A stretch of DNA of 42,662 nucleotides from Hyphomicrobium_A sp964620915 (GCA_964620915.1 CAZUKP010000027.1:1-42662); one strand, 5' to 3'. Positions 17,313 to 26,729 are shown, numbered from the stretch's first letter. Translations and numbers: made by a program. The notes: generated by a model from the letters alone, not told the origin.

Positions 17313-18731
17313 TTAGTAGTTGACGGTGGTTCGCAGCCCCAGCACGGCGGCGTTGGGGATGGGCTTATTCGGATCATTGGGGTCGGCCACTTTGCCACCC
17401 GGATTCCAGAAGTACTGGAAGTCGGGCTGGATGGTCCATCCAGGAACGATCTGTGCGGTGTATGAGATCTCAAGCACCGATTCATAATCGGAGATGATGG
17501 TTTCACCCTCTTGCCTTTGCCGGGCCTGCTCGTCATCCGAGATCCCCGTATATGCGTATCCGATACCCAATATGTCGTCGGGTCGCGAGGCCACCATGCC
17601 CGTAAACGTCATGCCTGCTTCCCAGTAAAGATCTACAAGGTTGCGGTTTGAAGGAGCACCGATCACGCGACCAAAGACGGAGATGCCCTTCGGATCACCC
17701 TCGCCGGGCAAGCGGTAGATCATCTGATCGATGATGCCATAGATGCCGTAGTCCCCATCGACGATATGCGTGGGCGCGCGCAGGGTCTCGAAGTTTCCAA
17801 AGTGGTTCCAGCCACCGACCTTCACCGTTCCCGGCAACTGCCCAGGGCCTTTGTTGTAGCTGTAGGCACCTTCCACGAAGAGAAGCGGCGGCCCGTGTAT
17901 GCCGAAGTTCAGACCATGCTCGTTGCAGATCTGTGCATCGTCGGCGGCGCACGGCGGCGCGGGATCACCGTTATATAACGCAACGAGCAGCGCTGTGTTC
18001 TCGGTCGGGTAAATACCCAGGCGAACACCCGGTGTTGCGATAGGGTAGGCCGGTCCCCCATTAGGCAGGTCCTCTGCCGTGATCGACGGCCATCCCCATG
18101 TGCCATTGATGAACGCTCCGGCGCCTTCACTCAGGAGAAACTCGGCGTCGGCCGCAAGCTGACCAAAACGGATTGAAACCTTGTCGTTCAAAAGCTTCTG
18201 GTCGAAGTACATTTCGAACAGCCGCGTGGCTGGTAGCGCCTCAATGAAGCTCACCGGCATCAGAGACCCGATATTCGCCGACGTGATGCTGCTGCCGTGA
18301 ATCCAGTAGCCGTTGGCGAAGAAGCTCAGCCCCTTCCAGCCGATCATTTTCTCCATGTCGACTTCGACATATGCCTCTAGCAACCCGTCATAGTGGGTGC
18401 TCTGCTTGATCCCACCGGAAGGATTGCCCAACACCTCACCGATGTAGTTGAGGCCGAACTGAATGCCACTCTTATGAAGTCTTGAGCGCACGCCACCTGG
18501 ATCAGCAATTGACCCTGGAAGACTGGTTGCGATCGAACCTTCAGGAATGCCCGGAGCAATACCGCCGAGATCCGATCCAGCGGTTTCTTGCGCGAGTGCG
18601 GGCGTTGCCGCCAGCCCCACACCAATGGTCACTGCTGCAGTCAACAGAGCCCGGGAATGCTGGCGACTGCTGGCCTCCCTATTCGTCAGAGCATTTGTGG
18701 TGCTCCGTGCGGTTCCAGCCAGCCGGTTCAT
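17313..18731 (-). CDS. OprB-family carbohydrate-selective porin
   Basis: Outer-membrane beta-barrel of the OprB type, which lets sugars and other small solutes diffuse. 472 residues from ATG 18729-18731, chosen because GGAAG lies just upstream; a start at ATG 18746 is possible. Signal peptide: RALLTAAVTIGVGLAATPALAQ. The mature protein begins with a Gly-rich region and then RSRLHKSGIQFGLNYIGE, with barrel strands throughout (LEAYVEVDMEK, LSFFANGYWIHG, VSIRFGQLAADAEFL), ending …LRTTVNY with the C-terminal aromatic usual for BAM-dependent barrels. No sugar genes are nearby, so the substrate is unknown. Confidence 0.88.
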   Translation of the reverse strand: MNRLAGTARSTTNALTNREASSRQHSRALLTAAVTIGVGLAATPALAQETAGSDLGGIAPGIPEGSIATSLPGSIADPGGVRSRLHKSGIQFGLNYIGEVLGNPSGGIKQSTHYDGLLEAYVEVDMEKMIGWKGLSFFANGYWIHGSSITSANIGSLMPVSFIEALPATRLFEMYFDQKLLNDKVSIRFGQLAADAEFLLSEGAGAFINGTWGWPSITAEDLPNGGPAYPIATPGVRLGIYPTENTALLVALYNGDPAPPCAADDAQICNEHGLNFGIHGPPLLFVEGAYSYNKGPGQLPGTVKVGGWNHFGNFETLRAPTHIVDGDYGIYGIIDQMIYRLPGEGDPKGISVFGRVIGAPSNRNLVDLYWEAGMTFTGMVASRPDDILGIGYAYTGISDDEQARQRQEGETIISDYESVLEISYTAQIVPGWTIQPDFQYFWNPGGKVADPNDPNKPIPNAAVLGLRTTVNY

Positions 18732-19013
18732 GCGCTCACTTCCCATTTCGATTGCCCCAACCCCCAATAAACTCACCTATATTCTATACCATGGTAGTAA
18801 TGTTTGGGCGCAAGTGGACGATCGGTACTCAGATGCGTGCACGCGTCGATTGCAATCGAGTGTGACCGCCAAGGCACGCTCTCCTGCGACAAATCATGCC
18901 GAAGCAGTCGCCCGACGCATCAGCCGGGCTTGTCGCGCATCGCCTAAGTCGGTAGCCATGGAACACGCGCTCCCAAGAACGCGCGCACGCAACAAAATCG
19001 GATGGAGGTACCC

Positions 19014-19256
19014 ATGGCAGACGAGTCCGTCATCGCACAAAAGGGGCCTTATCAAGTTGAGCTCACCGAGGGGAAGCCCTACTTCTACTGCCGCTGCGGC
19101 CGGTCGAAGACCCAGCCGTTTTGCGATGGAGCGCACAAAGATACTGGCATCGAGCCGCTACGCTTCACAGTCGATCACACAGGCACGTTCAATATTTGCG
19201 GCTGTAAGGAAACGGACGACGAGCCTTACTGCGACGGCTCGCACTTGATGCTGTAG
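19014..19256 (+). CDS. CDGSH-type iron-sulfur protein, two clusters
   Basis: 80 residues from ATG 19014 with GGAGG at 19004-19008. It contains two complete CDGSH motifs: CRCGRSKTQPFCDGAH and CGCKETDDEPYCDGSH. Each C-x-C-x8-C-x3-H set binds one [2Fe-2S] cluster, so this is a tandem, soluble, mini-CDGSH protein of the type common in Proteobacteria. Functions proposed for the family are electron transfer or iron-sulfur sensing; the specific job here is unknown. It is divergent from oprB and convergent with the AGCS symporter, 32 bases apart. Confidence 0.92.
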   Translation: MADESVIAQKGPYQVELTEGKPYFYCRCGRSKTQPFCDGAHKDTGIEPLRFTVDHTGTFNICGCKETDDEPYCDGSHLML

Positions 19257-19288
19257 AGCGACGGCGCGAACTCAACAAACAGCTCTCG

Positions 19289-20866
19289 TTAGGCCCTTGT
19301 TTTCTTGATCTCACCGCTTCTAAGCCGGGCGAGATAGTTGTTCATCTCCGCTTTGACCACCGGCATGAGCACGTACAGCCCCGCGATGTTGACCAGGGCC
19401 ATCGCGAAGATCGCTGCATCGGCAAAATCGATCACGGCGGAGAGGTTCATGGCCGCGCCGATAATGACGAACACGCAAAAGATGATGTTGTAGACTTGCT
19501 CGTTGCGACGTCCCTCACCGAACAGATAGGTCCATGCTTTCAGGCCGTAATACGACCACGAGATCATGGTCGAAAAGGCAAAGAGGATTGCCGCCACGGC
19601 AAGGGCATACGGGAACCAGCTCACCGCCGTGCCGTAGGCCGCCGATGTCAGCTCAATACCGCCTAAGCCGCCCTCCGTCGAAATTTGGCCCGCGTGCGCG
19701 TCCCAAACGTATTGCCCTGTCTGCGGGTCAAGGTGCAGCACACCGGTGATGACGATGACGAGCGCCGTCATCGTGCAAATAACGACGGTATCGATGAATG
19801 GCTCGAGTAATGAAACGAAGCCTTCAGTAACGGGCTCGCGCGTCTGCACGGCCGAATGGGCGATGGAGGCTGAGCCCACGCCTGCCTCGTTAGAGAACGC
19901 GGCACGGCGGAACCCTTGGATCAATGCGCCCACAACACCGCCGGCAACGCCGAGCCCGGTGAATGCGCCTTCGATGATGTGGCCGAACGCCCAGGGAATC
20001 CTGTCTGCATAGAGAATGAGAATGTAGAGCGAAGCACCCACGTAGAGGACCGCCATGAAGGGCACGAGCTTCTCGGTCACGCGTGCAATCGAGCGGATGC
20101 CCTCAACGATCACCAAGAACACCACGCTCGCCATGATCAGGCCGGTGATCCACCCCTTGCCATAAAGCCAGCTGTTCTCGCCCCCGGTCACAGTCACGAC
20201 CTGCGCGTGCACCTGGTTGGCCTGGAACATGTTGCCGCCGCCCAGCGAGCCCAAAATGCAGAACACGGCGAAGATGATGGCCATGGCTTGGCCCACGCGC
20301 GGCCAGCCTTTTTCTCCAAGCCCCTTGTGCAGGTAGTACATGGGGCCGCCTGAGACACGGCCATCGGCATACTCGTTCCGGTACTTCACGCCGAGTGTGC
20401 ATTCGGTGAACTTCGAGGCCATGCCCGTCAGGCCCGCCAAGATCATCCAGAACGTTGCACCGGGCCCGCCGATTGTAACGGCGACAGCGACGCCCGCGAT
20501 ATTCCCCAGACCGACCGTGCCAGCCAAGGCCGTCGACAGAGCCTGGAAGTGGCTGACCTCACCGGCGTCCTCAGGCCGAGAATAGTCGCCCTTCACGAGC
20601 GAAATGGCGTGCGAGAACGCGCGAACCTGAATGAAGCCGAAGTAAAATGTAAAAATCACAGACGCAATGATAAGCCAAAGGACAATCCAGGGGATCTCTG
20701 TGCCGGGCAGTGGCGAAAAGATGAACTGGACGAACGGTCCGGTTACCGCTCCGACCACGTCGTTGATGCTTTCGTCGATCGTTGCCGCGTGTACAGCAGA
20801 CGTCGAGGCGAACAAAAGCGCCAGCGCAAATGTGATGATCGGCTGCGTCTTGCGATCGAAGATCAT
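19289..20866 (-). CDS. AGCS-family alanine/glycine:sodium symporter
   Basis: Inner-membrane symporter of small neutral amino acids (AgcS/DagA/AlsT family). 525 residues from ATG 20864-20866, with AGAGAG eight bases upstream. An N-terminal hydrophobic segment is followed by about eleven membrane helices; signature regions are TALAGTVGLGNIAGVA, GPGATFWMILAGLTGMASKFTE, GGPMYYLHKGL, and AAFSNEAGVGSASIAHSAV. The UspA-family gene ends 26 bases before this start on the same strand, so the pair is probably one transcript. Confidence 0.93.
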   Translation of the reverse strand: MIFDRKTQPIITFALALLFASTSAVHAATIDESINDVVGAVTGPFVQFIFSPLPGTEIPWIVLWLIIASVIFTFYFGFIQVRAFSHAISLVKGDYSRPEDAGEVSHFQALSTALAGTVGLGNIAGVAVAVTIGGPGATFWMILAGLTGMASKFTECTLGVKYRNEYADGRVSGGPMYYLHKGLGEKGWPRVGQAMAIIFAVFCILGSLGGGNMFQANQVHAQVVTVTGGENSWLYGKGWITGLIMASVVFLVIVEGIRSIARVTEKLVPFMAVLYVGASLYILILYADRIPWAFGHIIEGAFTGLGVAGGVVGALIQGFRRAAFSNEAGVGSASIAHSAVQTREPVTEGFVSLLEPFIDTVVICTMTALVIVITGVLHLDPQTGQYVWDAHAGQISTEGGLGGIELTSAAYGTAVSWFPYALAVAAILFAFSTMISWSYYGLKAWTYLFGEGRRNEQVYNIIFCVFVIIGAAMNLSAVIDFADAAIFAMALVNIAGLYVLMPVVKAEMNNYLARLRSGEIKKTRA

Positions 20867-20892
20867 GCCCAAAACTCTCTTGCTCTGATTTG

Positions 20893-21318
20893 TCAGGGAA
20901 CGACGACGGTCGGAACGGTTGCGCCCTGCACGACACCTGTCGCAACGCTTCCGAATATGCGCGCACTGAGCGAGCTCGACCGATGAATGAAGATCATCGT
21001 TGCGTTCTTCTCTTTGGCAGTCGCGCAGATGAGATCAACCGCGTTGCCGTACCCAACCTGGGCCTCGACCGTGATCCCCGACTCGCGAATTTTCTCAAGG
21101 ATGGGAACAATGATCGACTCTTGGGCGCGCGCGAGATCCTTCTCCCGCTGCTGGTGGCGGTCCGCCAACTCGGTCGGTGTCAGAAAGCCGAAAGGAGACC
21201 ACTCCAAGACGTATACGATCAGTAACTGAGCGTCCTGCTTTCTGGCATAATCGATAGCGACATCCACGACATGTTGGTCTCGGCCATCGTAGGCGACCAC
21301 GAAGACGTCCTGCGCCAT
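20893..21318 (-). CDS. Universal stress protein (UspA family)
   Basis: 141 residues from ATG 21316-21318 (GTGGGGG upstream); the frame continues upstream as far as 21873 but that part is antisense to the binding-protein gene and is not protein-like. It is a single Usp alpha/beta domain: DVFVVAYDGRDQHVVDVAIDYA at the N-terminus, an internal helical insertion, and FGSVATGVVQGATVPTVVV at the C-terminus. The usual GxxG-x9-G(S/T) nucleotide motif is degenerate (HRSSS in place of the first glycines), so ATP binding is uncertain. Probably co-transcribed with the AGCS symporter downstream, possibly modulating it. Confidence 0.82.
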   Translation of the reverse strand: MAQDVFVVAYDGRDQHVVDVAIDYARKQDAQLLIVYVLEWSPFGFLTPTELADRHQQREKDLARAQESIIVPILEKIRESGITVEAQVGYGNAVDLICATAKEKNATMIFIHRSSSLSARIFGSVATGVVQGATVPTVVVP

Positions 21319-21577
21319 GCCTATAACCCCCACGATGTCCTGACCCGCGTTTACCTGAAGCAAGGGCAAACCTGCTAACGCTTGGTCAACGGACGACAAC
21401 CTAGGGCAAGCATAAGCTTGGAGGCAAGGCGCCGTTGGGCAACATGCCCCACTTATGATGGCAGGCACACATTGCGGTGCGATCGCTAGCTTAACGCACT
21501 CAAGTTGGCTGTCTGAGAGCACAGCCGTTTGGCAACCGATGCACAGATCTTGGACAGAACCGGCAGCCGTTCGCCGA

Positions 21578-22690
21578 ATGCCCCTCAAGAGACGGGCATT
21601 CGTCGCCAGCATTGTGCAGCTAGTGGTCACATGCAGACCGTTGCCCGTTGCCGCCGAGTTGATCGTCGGCATAGCCGTGCCGACTGAAGGCTCCAAAGCC
21701 GCCGCTGGCAATGACATCCGACGCGCTGCGACCATTGCCGCTGAACAGTTGAATGAGAGTCGCGATGACCTGGGTGAACCCATCGAGATTGTCACGGTGA
21801 ACGATGGCTGCGCACCCAAGCAGGCCGTCGAAGCTGCCCAAGACTTGATCGCGCGCGGCGTCAAAGTCGTCATCGGTCATCCATGCGCAAGTGCTGCGAT
21901 CGCGGCAGCGCCCGTCTATGCTCAAGCGGGGATCGTTTTCATCGCGCCCCTCACTGGCCACCCAGCGCTCACAGACGAGCGCGCCGGTCCCACGATCTTC
22001 CGGCTCGCCGGACGCAGCGACGGCCAGGCAGGCGCGGCTAGGGACTACCTTGCCCAAACATTTCCCGGCCAACCGCTTGCGATCATCTCCGATGGAAGTC
22101 GCTACGCGCGGCAGATCGTTAATCGCCTTCACGCGAACCTGAAGGAGGCTGGCTTCGCCGAAATCCTCATTGGTTCCGTCAAGGGGGCTCAGAAGGAATT
22201 CTCGGCTCTCGTCGCCAAGCTGCAGGAGGCCAATACGCAAGCGCTTTTCTATGCCGGCCTTCCCATGGAAGGAGCGCTGCTTCTCAGACAGATGCGCACT
22301 GCCGGTCTGAAGACGGCTTTCATCGGCAGCGATGCGCTTGCCACCAAACAATTTGTCGATGCGGCTGGCCCGACCGTTTCGGGCGTCCTCATCCTGTTAC
22401 CCAATGACCCTGCGCACGCACAAGGCGCCGCAGCACTTCCAGAAGAACTCAAAATCGGTGACCTCAAACCCTCAGGGGCTTTCGTCTCAACACGCGCTGC
22501 AATGGAGGTGTGGGCCGATGCCGTACGCCGGGCCGGCTCGTCCGAGCCGGAAGCGGTCAGCGCTGCACTTCAACATGGCGCGTTCGACACCGTTTTGGGG
22601 CAGATATCGTTCAATGAGATCGGCGATGCCGAAGTTGCCGACTACGCCCTCATGGCGTGGCGGCAAGGGGCTTGGCGCCCGATCGACTAG
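21578..22690 (+). CDS. Periplasmic ABC-type substrate-binding protein (Leu/Ile/Val type)
   Basis: 370 residues from ATG 21578. An N-terminal signal peptide (KRRAFVASIVQLVV…PVAA) precedes a type I periplasmic-binding fold with LIVGIAVPTEGSKAAAGNDIRRAA, …GVKVVIGHPCASAAIAAAPVYAQAGIVFIAPL and a central hinge region. It resembles the LivJ family, which captures amino acids or other small organics. No permease or ATPase genes are adjacent, so it is an orphan receptor that may serve a transporter elsewhere or act as a sensor. Divergent from the UspA gene. Confidence 0.82.
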   Translation: MPLKRRAFVASIVQLVVTCRPLPVAAELIVGIAVPTEGSKAAAGNDIRRAATIAAEQLNESRDDLGEPIEIVTVNDGCAPKQAVEAAQDLIARGVKVVIGHPCASAAIAAAPVYAQAGIVFIAPLTGHPALTDERAGPTIFRLAGRSDGQAGAARDYLAQTFPGQPLAIISDGSRYARQIVNRLHANLKEAGFAEILIGSVKGAQKEFSALVAKLQEANTQALFYAGLPMEGALLLRQMRTAGLKTAFIGSDALATKQFVDAAGPTVSGVLILLPNDPAHAQGAAALPEELKIGDLKPSGAFVSTRAAMEVWADAVRRAGSSEPEAVSAALQHGAFDTVLGQISFNEIGDAEVADYALMAWRQGAWRPID

Positions 22691-22704
22691 GCGAGCCCCC
22701 GCAG

Positions 22705-22724
22705 CGGCCGGCATCCTCCGGCCG
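22705..22724 (+). terminator. Hairpin after the binding-protein gene
   Basis: CGGCCGG (22705-22711) and CCGGCCG (22718-22724) form a perfect seven-bp stem with a six-base loop, 15 bases past the stop. There is no T-run, so this is a weak terminator call. Confidence 0.4.
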
Positions 22725-22782
22725 GCGCGCATGCGGGCTGCCTATCTCCGTAACTCTACGAATGGAGAAACTGTGGTGCGAC

Positions 22783-22983
22783 TCAATCGCGGCCCTGAGA
22801 CGCCGCCATGCACTCTGTCATCAATCGACGTTCGATCAGCGCGAGGTCTTCAGGCACTTTTGTTCCCGCCTGACGGTAATGGCGGATTCTTTCTTGGACC
22901 ATCGCGTAGCATTCTCGTGGGTCCTCAACTTCCTCCAGCTCGGAGTTCAGCTGAGCAATCTCGCTCTGCATCTGGTTAGACAT
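22783..22983 (-). CDS. Small hypothetical helical protein (66 residues)
   Basis: ATG 22981-22983 with AAAGG seven bases upstream. The N-terminus is a predicted amphipathic coil (EIAQLNSELEEVEDPRECYAMVQERIRHYRQ), followed by VPEDLALIERRLMTECMAASQGRD. The composition suggests a soluble, helical cytoplasmic protein with two cysteines. I do not assign a family. It is convergent with the binding-protein gene and stands alone. Confidence 0.7.
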   Translation of the reverse strand: MSNQMQSEIAQLNSELEEVEDPRECYAMVQERIRHYRQAGTKVPEDLALIERRLMTECMAASQGRD

Positions 22984-23424
22984 CCTTGGACCTTTGCCCT
23001 CTCGTTTCCTTTTTTGTCGCCGGTTGACCCGGTACTAACACTTGCGACTGATACATGGCGACAAAAGCGTCAAAGAAGTAACTTTCTGTTTCGTTGTGTC
23101 GCCTGCAAGAGTGCTCATAAGAATATTCAAACTTTTCTCATCGGCACGTGACAAAGTGTCCACAGTAAACCCCGGCGAACCGGCACGCGATCAAGCGTTC
23201 CATTGTGGCAACGTCACGACCAATTCGAGGAACTATTGGTGCAGCGCAGCGCCTGCATGTGTGCGTTGCAGCAAGGCGACGCATCCCACTTCGGCAAGAC
23301 GTGCTTGGGCGCTTTGAAAGGCACCGCTGTCGAAGCCGCGTCAGCTTACGTGCTGCGCCGCAATTGAAGGAGGCATAGCCCTCTGCTAGGCCTCACTTCG
23401 TTTCCGATGAGAACGAGGCCACGC
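22984..23424. other. Intergenic region upstream of purB, one doubtful small frame
   Basis: About 440 bases without a firm gene. A frame from TTG 23203 to the TGA at 23367 (54 codons) has a protein-like tail (SACMCALQQGDASHFGKTC…) but no ATG or GTG start with a ribosome-binding site. An eight-codon ATG frame sits at 23055 (MATKASKK). No hairpin with a T-run was found. purB's own ribosome-binding region is just before 23425. Confidence 0.35.
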
Positions 23425-24738
23425 ATGATCCCGCGCTACAGCCGTCCCGAGATGGCAGCCATCTGGACCCCGGAGACGCGATTTCGCATTTGGTTTGAGA
23501 TCGAGGCGCACGCGGCGTCCGGCCTGGCGGAGATCGGCGTCATTCCAAGAGAGGCCGCCAAGGTCATTTGGGAGAAGGGGAGCCAAGCCGAGTTTGATAC
23601 CGCCCGCATCGATGCCATCGAACGCGAGACCAAGCACGACGTCATCGCTTTCCTGACCCACCTTGCCGAACACGTTGGTCCCGAGGCGCGATTTATCCAC
23701 CAGGGAATGACCTCGTCCGACGTGCTCGACACCTGTCTCAACGTCCAGTTGGCCCGCGCCGCCGACCTCCTCATTGCGGATCTCGACCTGCTCCTGGCAG
23801 CCCTCAAGAAACGAGCCCTTGAGCACAAGATGACCCCAACGATCGGTCGCAGCCACGGCATCCATGCCGAGCCGACGACGTTCGGCGTCAAACTAGCGAT
23901 CGCGTATGCTGAGTTTGCCCGGGCCAAGGACCGCATGATCGCGGCGCGCGAGGAGATAGCGACGTGTGCGCTATCCGGCGCCGTTGGCACGTTCGCCAGC
24001 ATTGATCCGCGCGTTGAGGCCTATGTCGCTGAAAAGATGGGACTGAGGCCTGAACCGGTCTCCACTCAGATCATCCCGCGCGACAGGCACGCGATGTATT
24101 TCGCGGTGCTCGGCGTGATTGCCTCTTCAGCCGAGCGCCTTGCAACCGAGATCCGCCATCTGCAGCGCACCGAGGTCCTGGAAGCCGAGGAGTTCTTCTC
24201 CGCGGGCCAGAAAGGCTCGTCAGCAATGCCGCACAAGCGTAACCCCGTGCTGAGTGAGAACGTGACCGGTCTGGCGCGACTCGTCCGCGGCTACACAGTG
24301 CCGGCCATGGAGAACGTCGCCCTCTGGCACGAACGCGACATCTCTCACTCGTCCGTCGAACGCGTTATCGGCCCTGACGCCACCATCGCGCTCGATTTTG
24401 CACTCGTTCGACTCGCCGGTGTTGTCGATAGGCTGGTGATCTACCCAGAGACCATGCAGCGCAACTTGGACAAGCTCGGCGGACTGCACAATTCCCAGCG
24501 CGTGCTTCTGGCGCTGACCCAGGCCGGCGTCTCACGCGAGGACGCCTACCGCCTTGTGCAACGCAACGCCATGAAGACCTGGACGGAGGGCAAAGACTTC
24601 CTCGTCGAGCTCAAGGCCGACCCCGACGTCATGGCTAAGCTCCAGCCCGACGAACTGGACGCGATGTTCGATCTCGCCCATCACCTGAAGAATGTCGACA
24701 CGATCTTCGCGCGCGTCTTCGGCGGTACGGCGTCTTGA
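23425..24738 (+). CDS. purB: Adenylosuccinate lyase
   Basis: Catalyses two fumarate-releasing steps: SAICAR to AICAR, and adenylosuccinate to AMP. 437 residues from ATG 23425 with GAGG seven bases upstream. Fumarase/aspartase-superfamily signature GSSAMPHKRNP is at about 264-274; also TSSDVLDTCLN, and the SHGIHAEPTTFG catalytic histidine region. It is followed at once by a DJ-1/PfpI gene whose TTG start overlaps the stop codon by four bases. Part of a loose purine cluster. Confidence 0.96.
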   Translation: MIPRYSRPEMAAIWTPETRFRIWFEIEAHAASGLAEIGVIPREAAKVIWEKGSQAEFDTARIDAIERETKHDVIAFLTHLAEHVGPEARFIHQGMTSSDVLDTCLNVQLARAADLLIADLDLLLAALKKRALEHKMTPTIGRSHGIHAEPTTFGVKLAIAYAEFARAKDRMIAAREEIATCALSGAVGTFASIDPRVEAYVAEKMGLRPEPVSTQIIPRDRHAMYFAVLGVIASSAERLATEIRHLQRTEVLEAEEFFSAGQKGSSAMPHKRNPVLSENVTGLARLVRGYTVPAMENVALWHERDISHSSVERVIGPDATIALDFALVRLAGVVDRLVIYPETMQRNLDKLGGLHNSQRVLLALTQAGVSREDAYRLVQRNAMKTWTEGKDFLVELKADPDVMAKLQPDELDAMFDLAHHLKNVDTIFARVFGGTAS

Positions 24739-25349
24739 AAACCGTAGGAACGCTGCTCTTTCCAGGATTCGAGCTGCTCGATGTCTTCGGACCGCTCGAG
24801 ATGTTCGGCGCGCTGCCCGACACGTATCGACTCGAAATGGTTGCCGAGTGCGCCGGTGCCGTCGAAAGCCGGCAGGGGCCAAAAGCCATGGCCGACGTTG
24901 CACTCTGCGATGCCAAGGCCGTCGATATCCTGCTCATTCCAGGGGGCCGCGGCACGCGCCGCGAAGTCTCCAATGCGCCCCTCATCGCGTGGATCAAGCG
25001 CCACGCCGAATCCTCCGGGCTCGTCGCCACCGTCTGCACCGGCGCCGCACTCCTTGCGCGCACTGGCCTCATTGATGGGCGGAAGGCTACATCCAACAAG
25101 CTGTCATTTGACTGGGTCGTAAGCCAGGGACCAAATGTCAATTGGCAAAGGCATGCCCGCTGGTGTGTTGACGGAAAATATTACACGTCTTCAGGAGTAT
25201 CGGCGGGCATGGATATGGCACTCGCCCTGATTGCAGAATTGAATGGGGAGGAACAGGCTCATCATGCTGCGACATACGCCGAGTATGTATGGAATTGCGA
25301 TCCCACCAATGATCCCTTCAGCCTGAGCGGCACCCGCCGCCAAGCTTGA
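24735..25349 (+). CDS. DJ-1/PfpI-family protein
   Basis: 204 residues. The start is a TTG (24735-24737) overlapping the purB stop (TTGA), implying translational coupling; no other start lies before the first beta strand (KTVGTLLFPGFELLDVFGPLEMFG). The nucleophile elbow is ATVCTGAALLARTGLIDGRKATSNK; the cysteine there is the DJ-1-type nucleophile. The family includes glyoxalases, isonitrile hydratases and chaperones; a specific reaction is not clear. It carries no AraC HTH domain. Confidence 0.82.
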   Translation: MKTVGTLLFPGFELLDVFGPLEMFGALPDTYRLEMVAECAGAVESRQGPKAMADVALCDAKAVDILLIPGGRGTRREVSNAPLIAWIKRHAESSGLVATVCTGAALLARTGLIDGRKATSNKLSFDWVVSQGPNVNWQRHARWCVDGKYYTSSGVSAGMDMALALIAELNGEEQAHHAATYAEYVWNCDPTNDPFSLSGTRRQA

Positions 25350-25416
25350 GCCTAAATAGCGAGCCAGAACTTTCGACAGTTCCCGCTTCGATCCAATCCA
25401 AAATCCTTCAGGTTTC

Positions 25417-26037
25417 ATGCGCACAAGTGACGTCGACATCTTGATGGTACCCGGCTGGCAGGGGTCCGAACCGGAACACTGGCAATCGCGGTGGGAACGC
25501 AATCTCACAACGGCAAGGCTCGTTGGGGAAGTCGATTGGGTCGAACCCAACAAGGACGTGTGGGTCGGCAACATTATTCGAGCCATCGCGGGAGCAACAC
25601 GGCCTGCCATCGTCGTTGCACATAGTGTCGGCGTCATCGCCATGGCCCATGTCGGGCAGAAGCTGCCCAAGGGTGTTCTTGCCGGCGCCTTCCTCGTCTC
25701 TCCGGCCGACGTCGACAATGCACAGGATTGGCCCGTGACCCACGGGCAGACCTGGCCTGAGAGCGGGCATGGGTTTGCCCCGATTCCCCTCGAACCCCTC
25801 CCGTTCCCGGCCACCGTCGTCAGCTCGTCGACCGACCCCTACTGCCGCCAGGAGCGAGCGCGGCACTTTGCCGCCTGCTGGGGCGCGCCCTACATCGATG
25901 CCGGCCCTGCCGGGCACATCACAGCCGCATCGGGCCATGGGCCCTGGCCCGAAGGCGTCTTAAGATTTGGGAAGTTCCTGGCTGGCCTCAGCTCCTCCTC
26001 CCCTGGAGACGGAGCGAACGGACGCGGTTCGCGATGA
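25417..26037 (+). CDS. RBBP9/YdeN-family alpha/beta hydrolase
   Basis: 206 residues. Small serine hydrolase of the RBBP9/YdeN type: MVPGWQGSEPEHWQSRWE at the N-terminus, nucleophile elbow VVAHSVG, acid SSTDPYC, and the histidine in AGHITAASG. Substrate unknown. It follows the DJ-1/PfpI gene by 68 bases on the same strand and is convergent with the ATPase zeta gene. Confidence 0.85.
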   Translation: MRTSDVDILMVPGWQGSEPEHWQSRWERNLTTARLVGEVDWVEPNKDVWVGNIIRAIAGATRPAIVVAHSVGVIAMAHVGQKLPKGVLAGAFLVSPADVDNAQDWPVTHGQTWPESGHGFAPIPLEPLPFPATVVSSSTDPYCRQERARHFAACWGAPYIDAGPAGHITAASGHGPWPEGVLRFGKFLAGLSSSSPGDGANGRGSR

Positions 26038-26056
26038 GGTAGGCCGTTACCCCACC

Positions 26057-26383
26057 TTAATCCTGGGTGCCCTCAATTTCGGCGACGGCCTTTGCCAGGA
26101 ATTCACCCATCATCTGGCGGATCTCGGTGTCGGGCACCTTCAGGCCGGCGTCGTCGAAGTCCTTGCGAACCTTACGAAAAACGTCATCGTCTCCCTGTTC
26201 CTCAAGGTCCGCGCGCCGCACCGCCTTCACATAATTTTCCAGTTCGGCCCCCATGATGCCAAGCTTGGCAGCAGCCCATTCGGCCAGCATCTTGTTGCGG
26301 CGCGACTCGGCGCGAAATCTAAGGTCTTGATCGTGCGCAAATTTCTTCTCGAAGCCTTTTTCACGATCATCGAATGTCGTCAT
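26057..26383 (-). CDS. F1-ATPase inhibitor subunit zeta
   Basis: 108 residues from ATG 26381-26383 with GGAG seven bases upstream. DUF1476 family (PF07345), the alphaproteobacterial ATPase inhibitor zeta characterised in Paracoccus. Conserved features visible: the N-terminal MTTFDDREKGFEKKFAHD, which in this family inserts into F1 to block hydrolysis, then FRAESRRNKMLAEWAAAKLG, and the C-terminal helical part to VAEIEGTQD. It is a lineage marker for alphaproteobacteria. Confidence 0.9.
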   Translation of the reverse strand: MTTFDDREKGFEKKFAHDQDLRFRAESRRNKMLAEWAAAKLGIMGAELENYVKAVRRADLEEQGDDDVFRKVRKDFDDAGLKVPDTEIRQMMGEFLAKAVAEIEGTQD

Positions 26384-26558
26384 CTTATTCTCCAACAATA
26401 ACTAACCCGCTGGCTGCCGGCGACGCGGTCGCCGGGTTGCATCTCCGACCGCAAAATCGCCCCTCGTTGCGAGCCATACCCTGCGGCTTACCCCCGATCA
26501 ATGGCTGCCTTCCGCCACCCCAGCGACACGGCGCCACGACCCATCGTTAAGATTGTTT

Positions 26559-26617
26559 CGTGGGGTCGGTTCGGCTAGTCTCCGCCTGGGTGTTCGAACG
26601 CGCGAGCCGACCCCACG
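26559..26617. repeat. 11-bp inverted repeat in the zeta-purC intergenic region
   Basis: CGTGGGGTCGG (26559-26569) and its exact reverse complement CCGACCCCACG (26607-26617) are separated by 37 bases, inside the 346-base gap that holds the divergent starts of the zeta gene (26383) and purC (26730). It may be a protein-binding site or stem for either gene; no T-run flanks it. The rest of the gap shows nothing further that I can support. Confidence 0.4.
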
Positions 26618-26729
26618 CCACGCCGTATGAGCTTGATTATTTGCCGTTATTTCAATGGCTTGTTTCAGGTCGTCGTGTCGTCCCTCCTTCGCACTACATA
26701 TGCTTCCAGGTCATAAGGACAAAGGCTAG

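Noticed and set aside
21319..21873. Upstream extension of the UspA frame
   Set aside because: Antisense to the binding-protein gene; the Usp domain and its start codon fit 21318 well.
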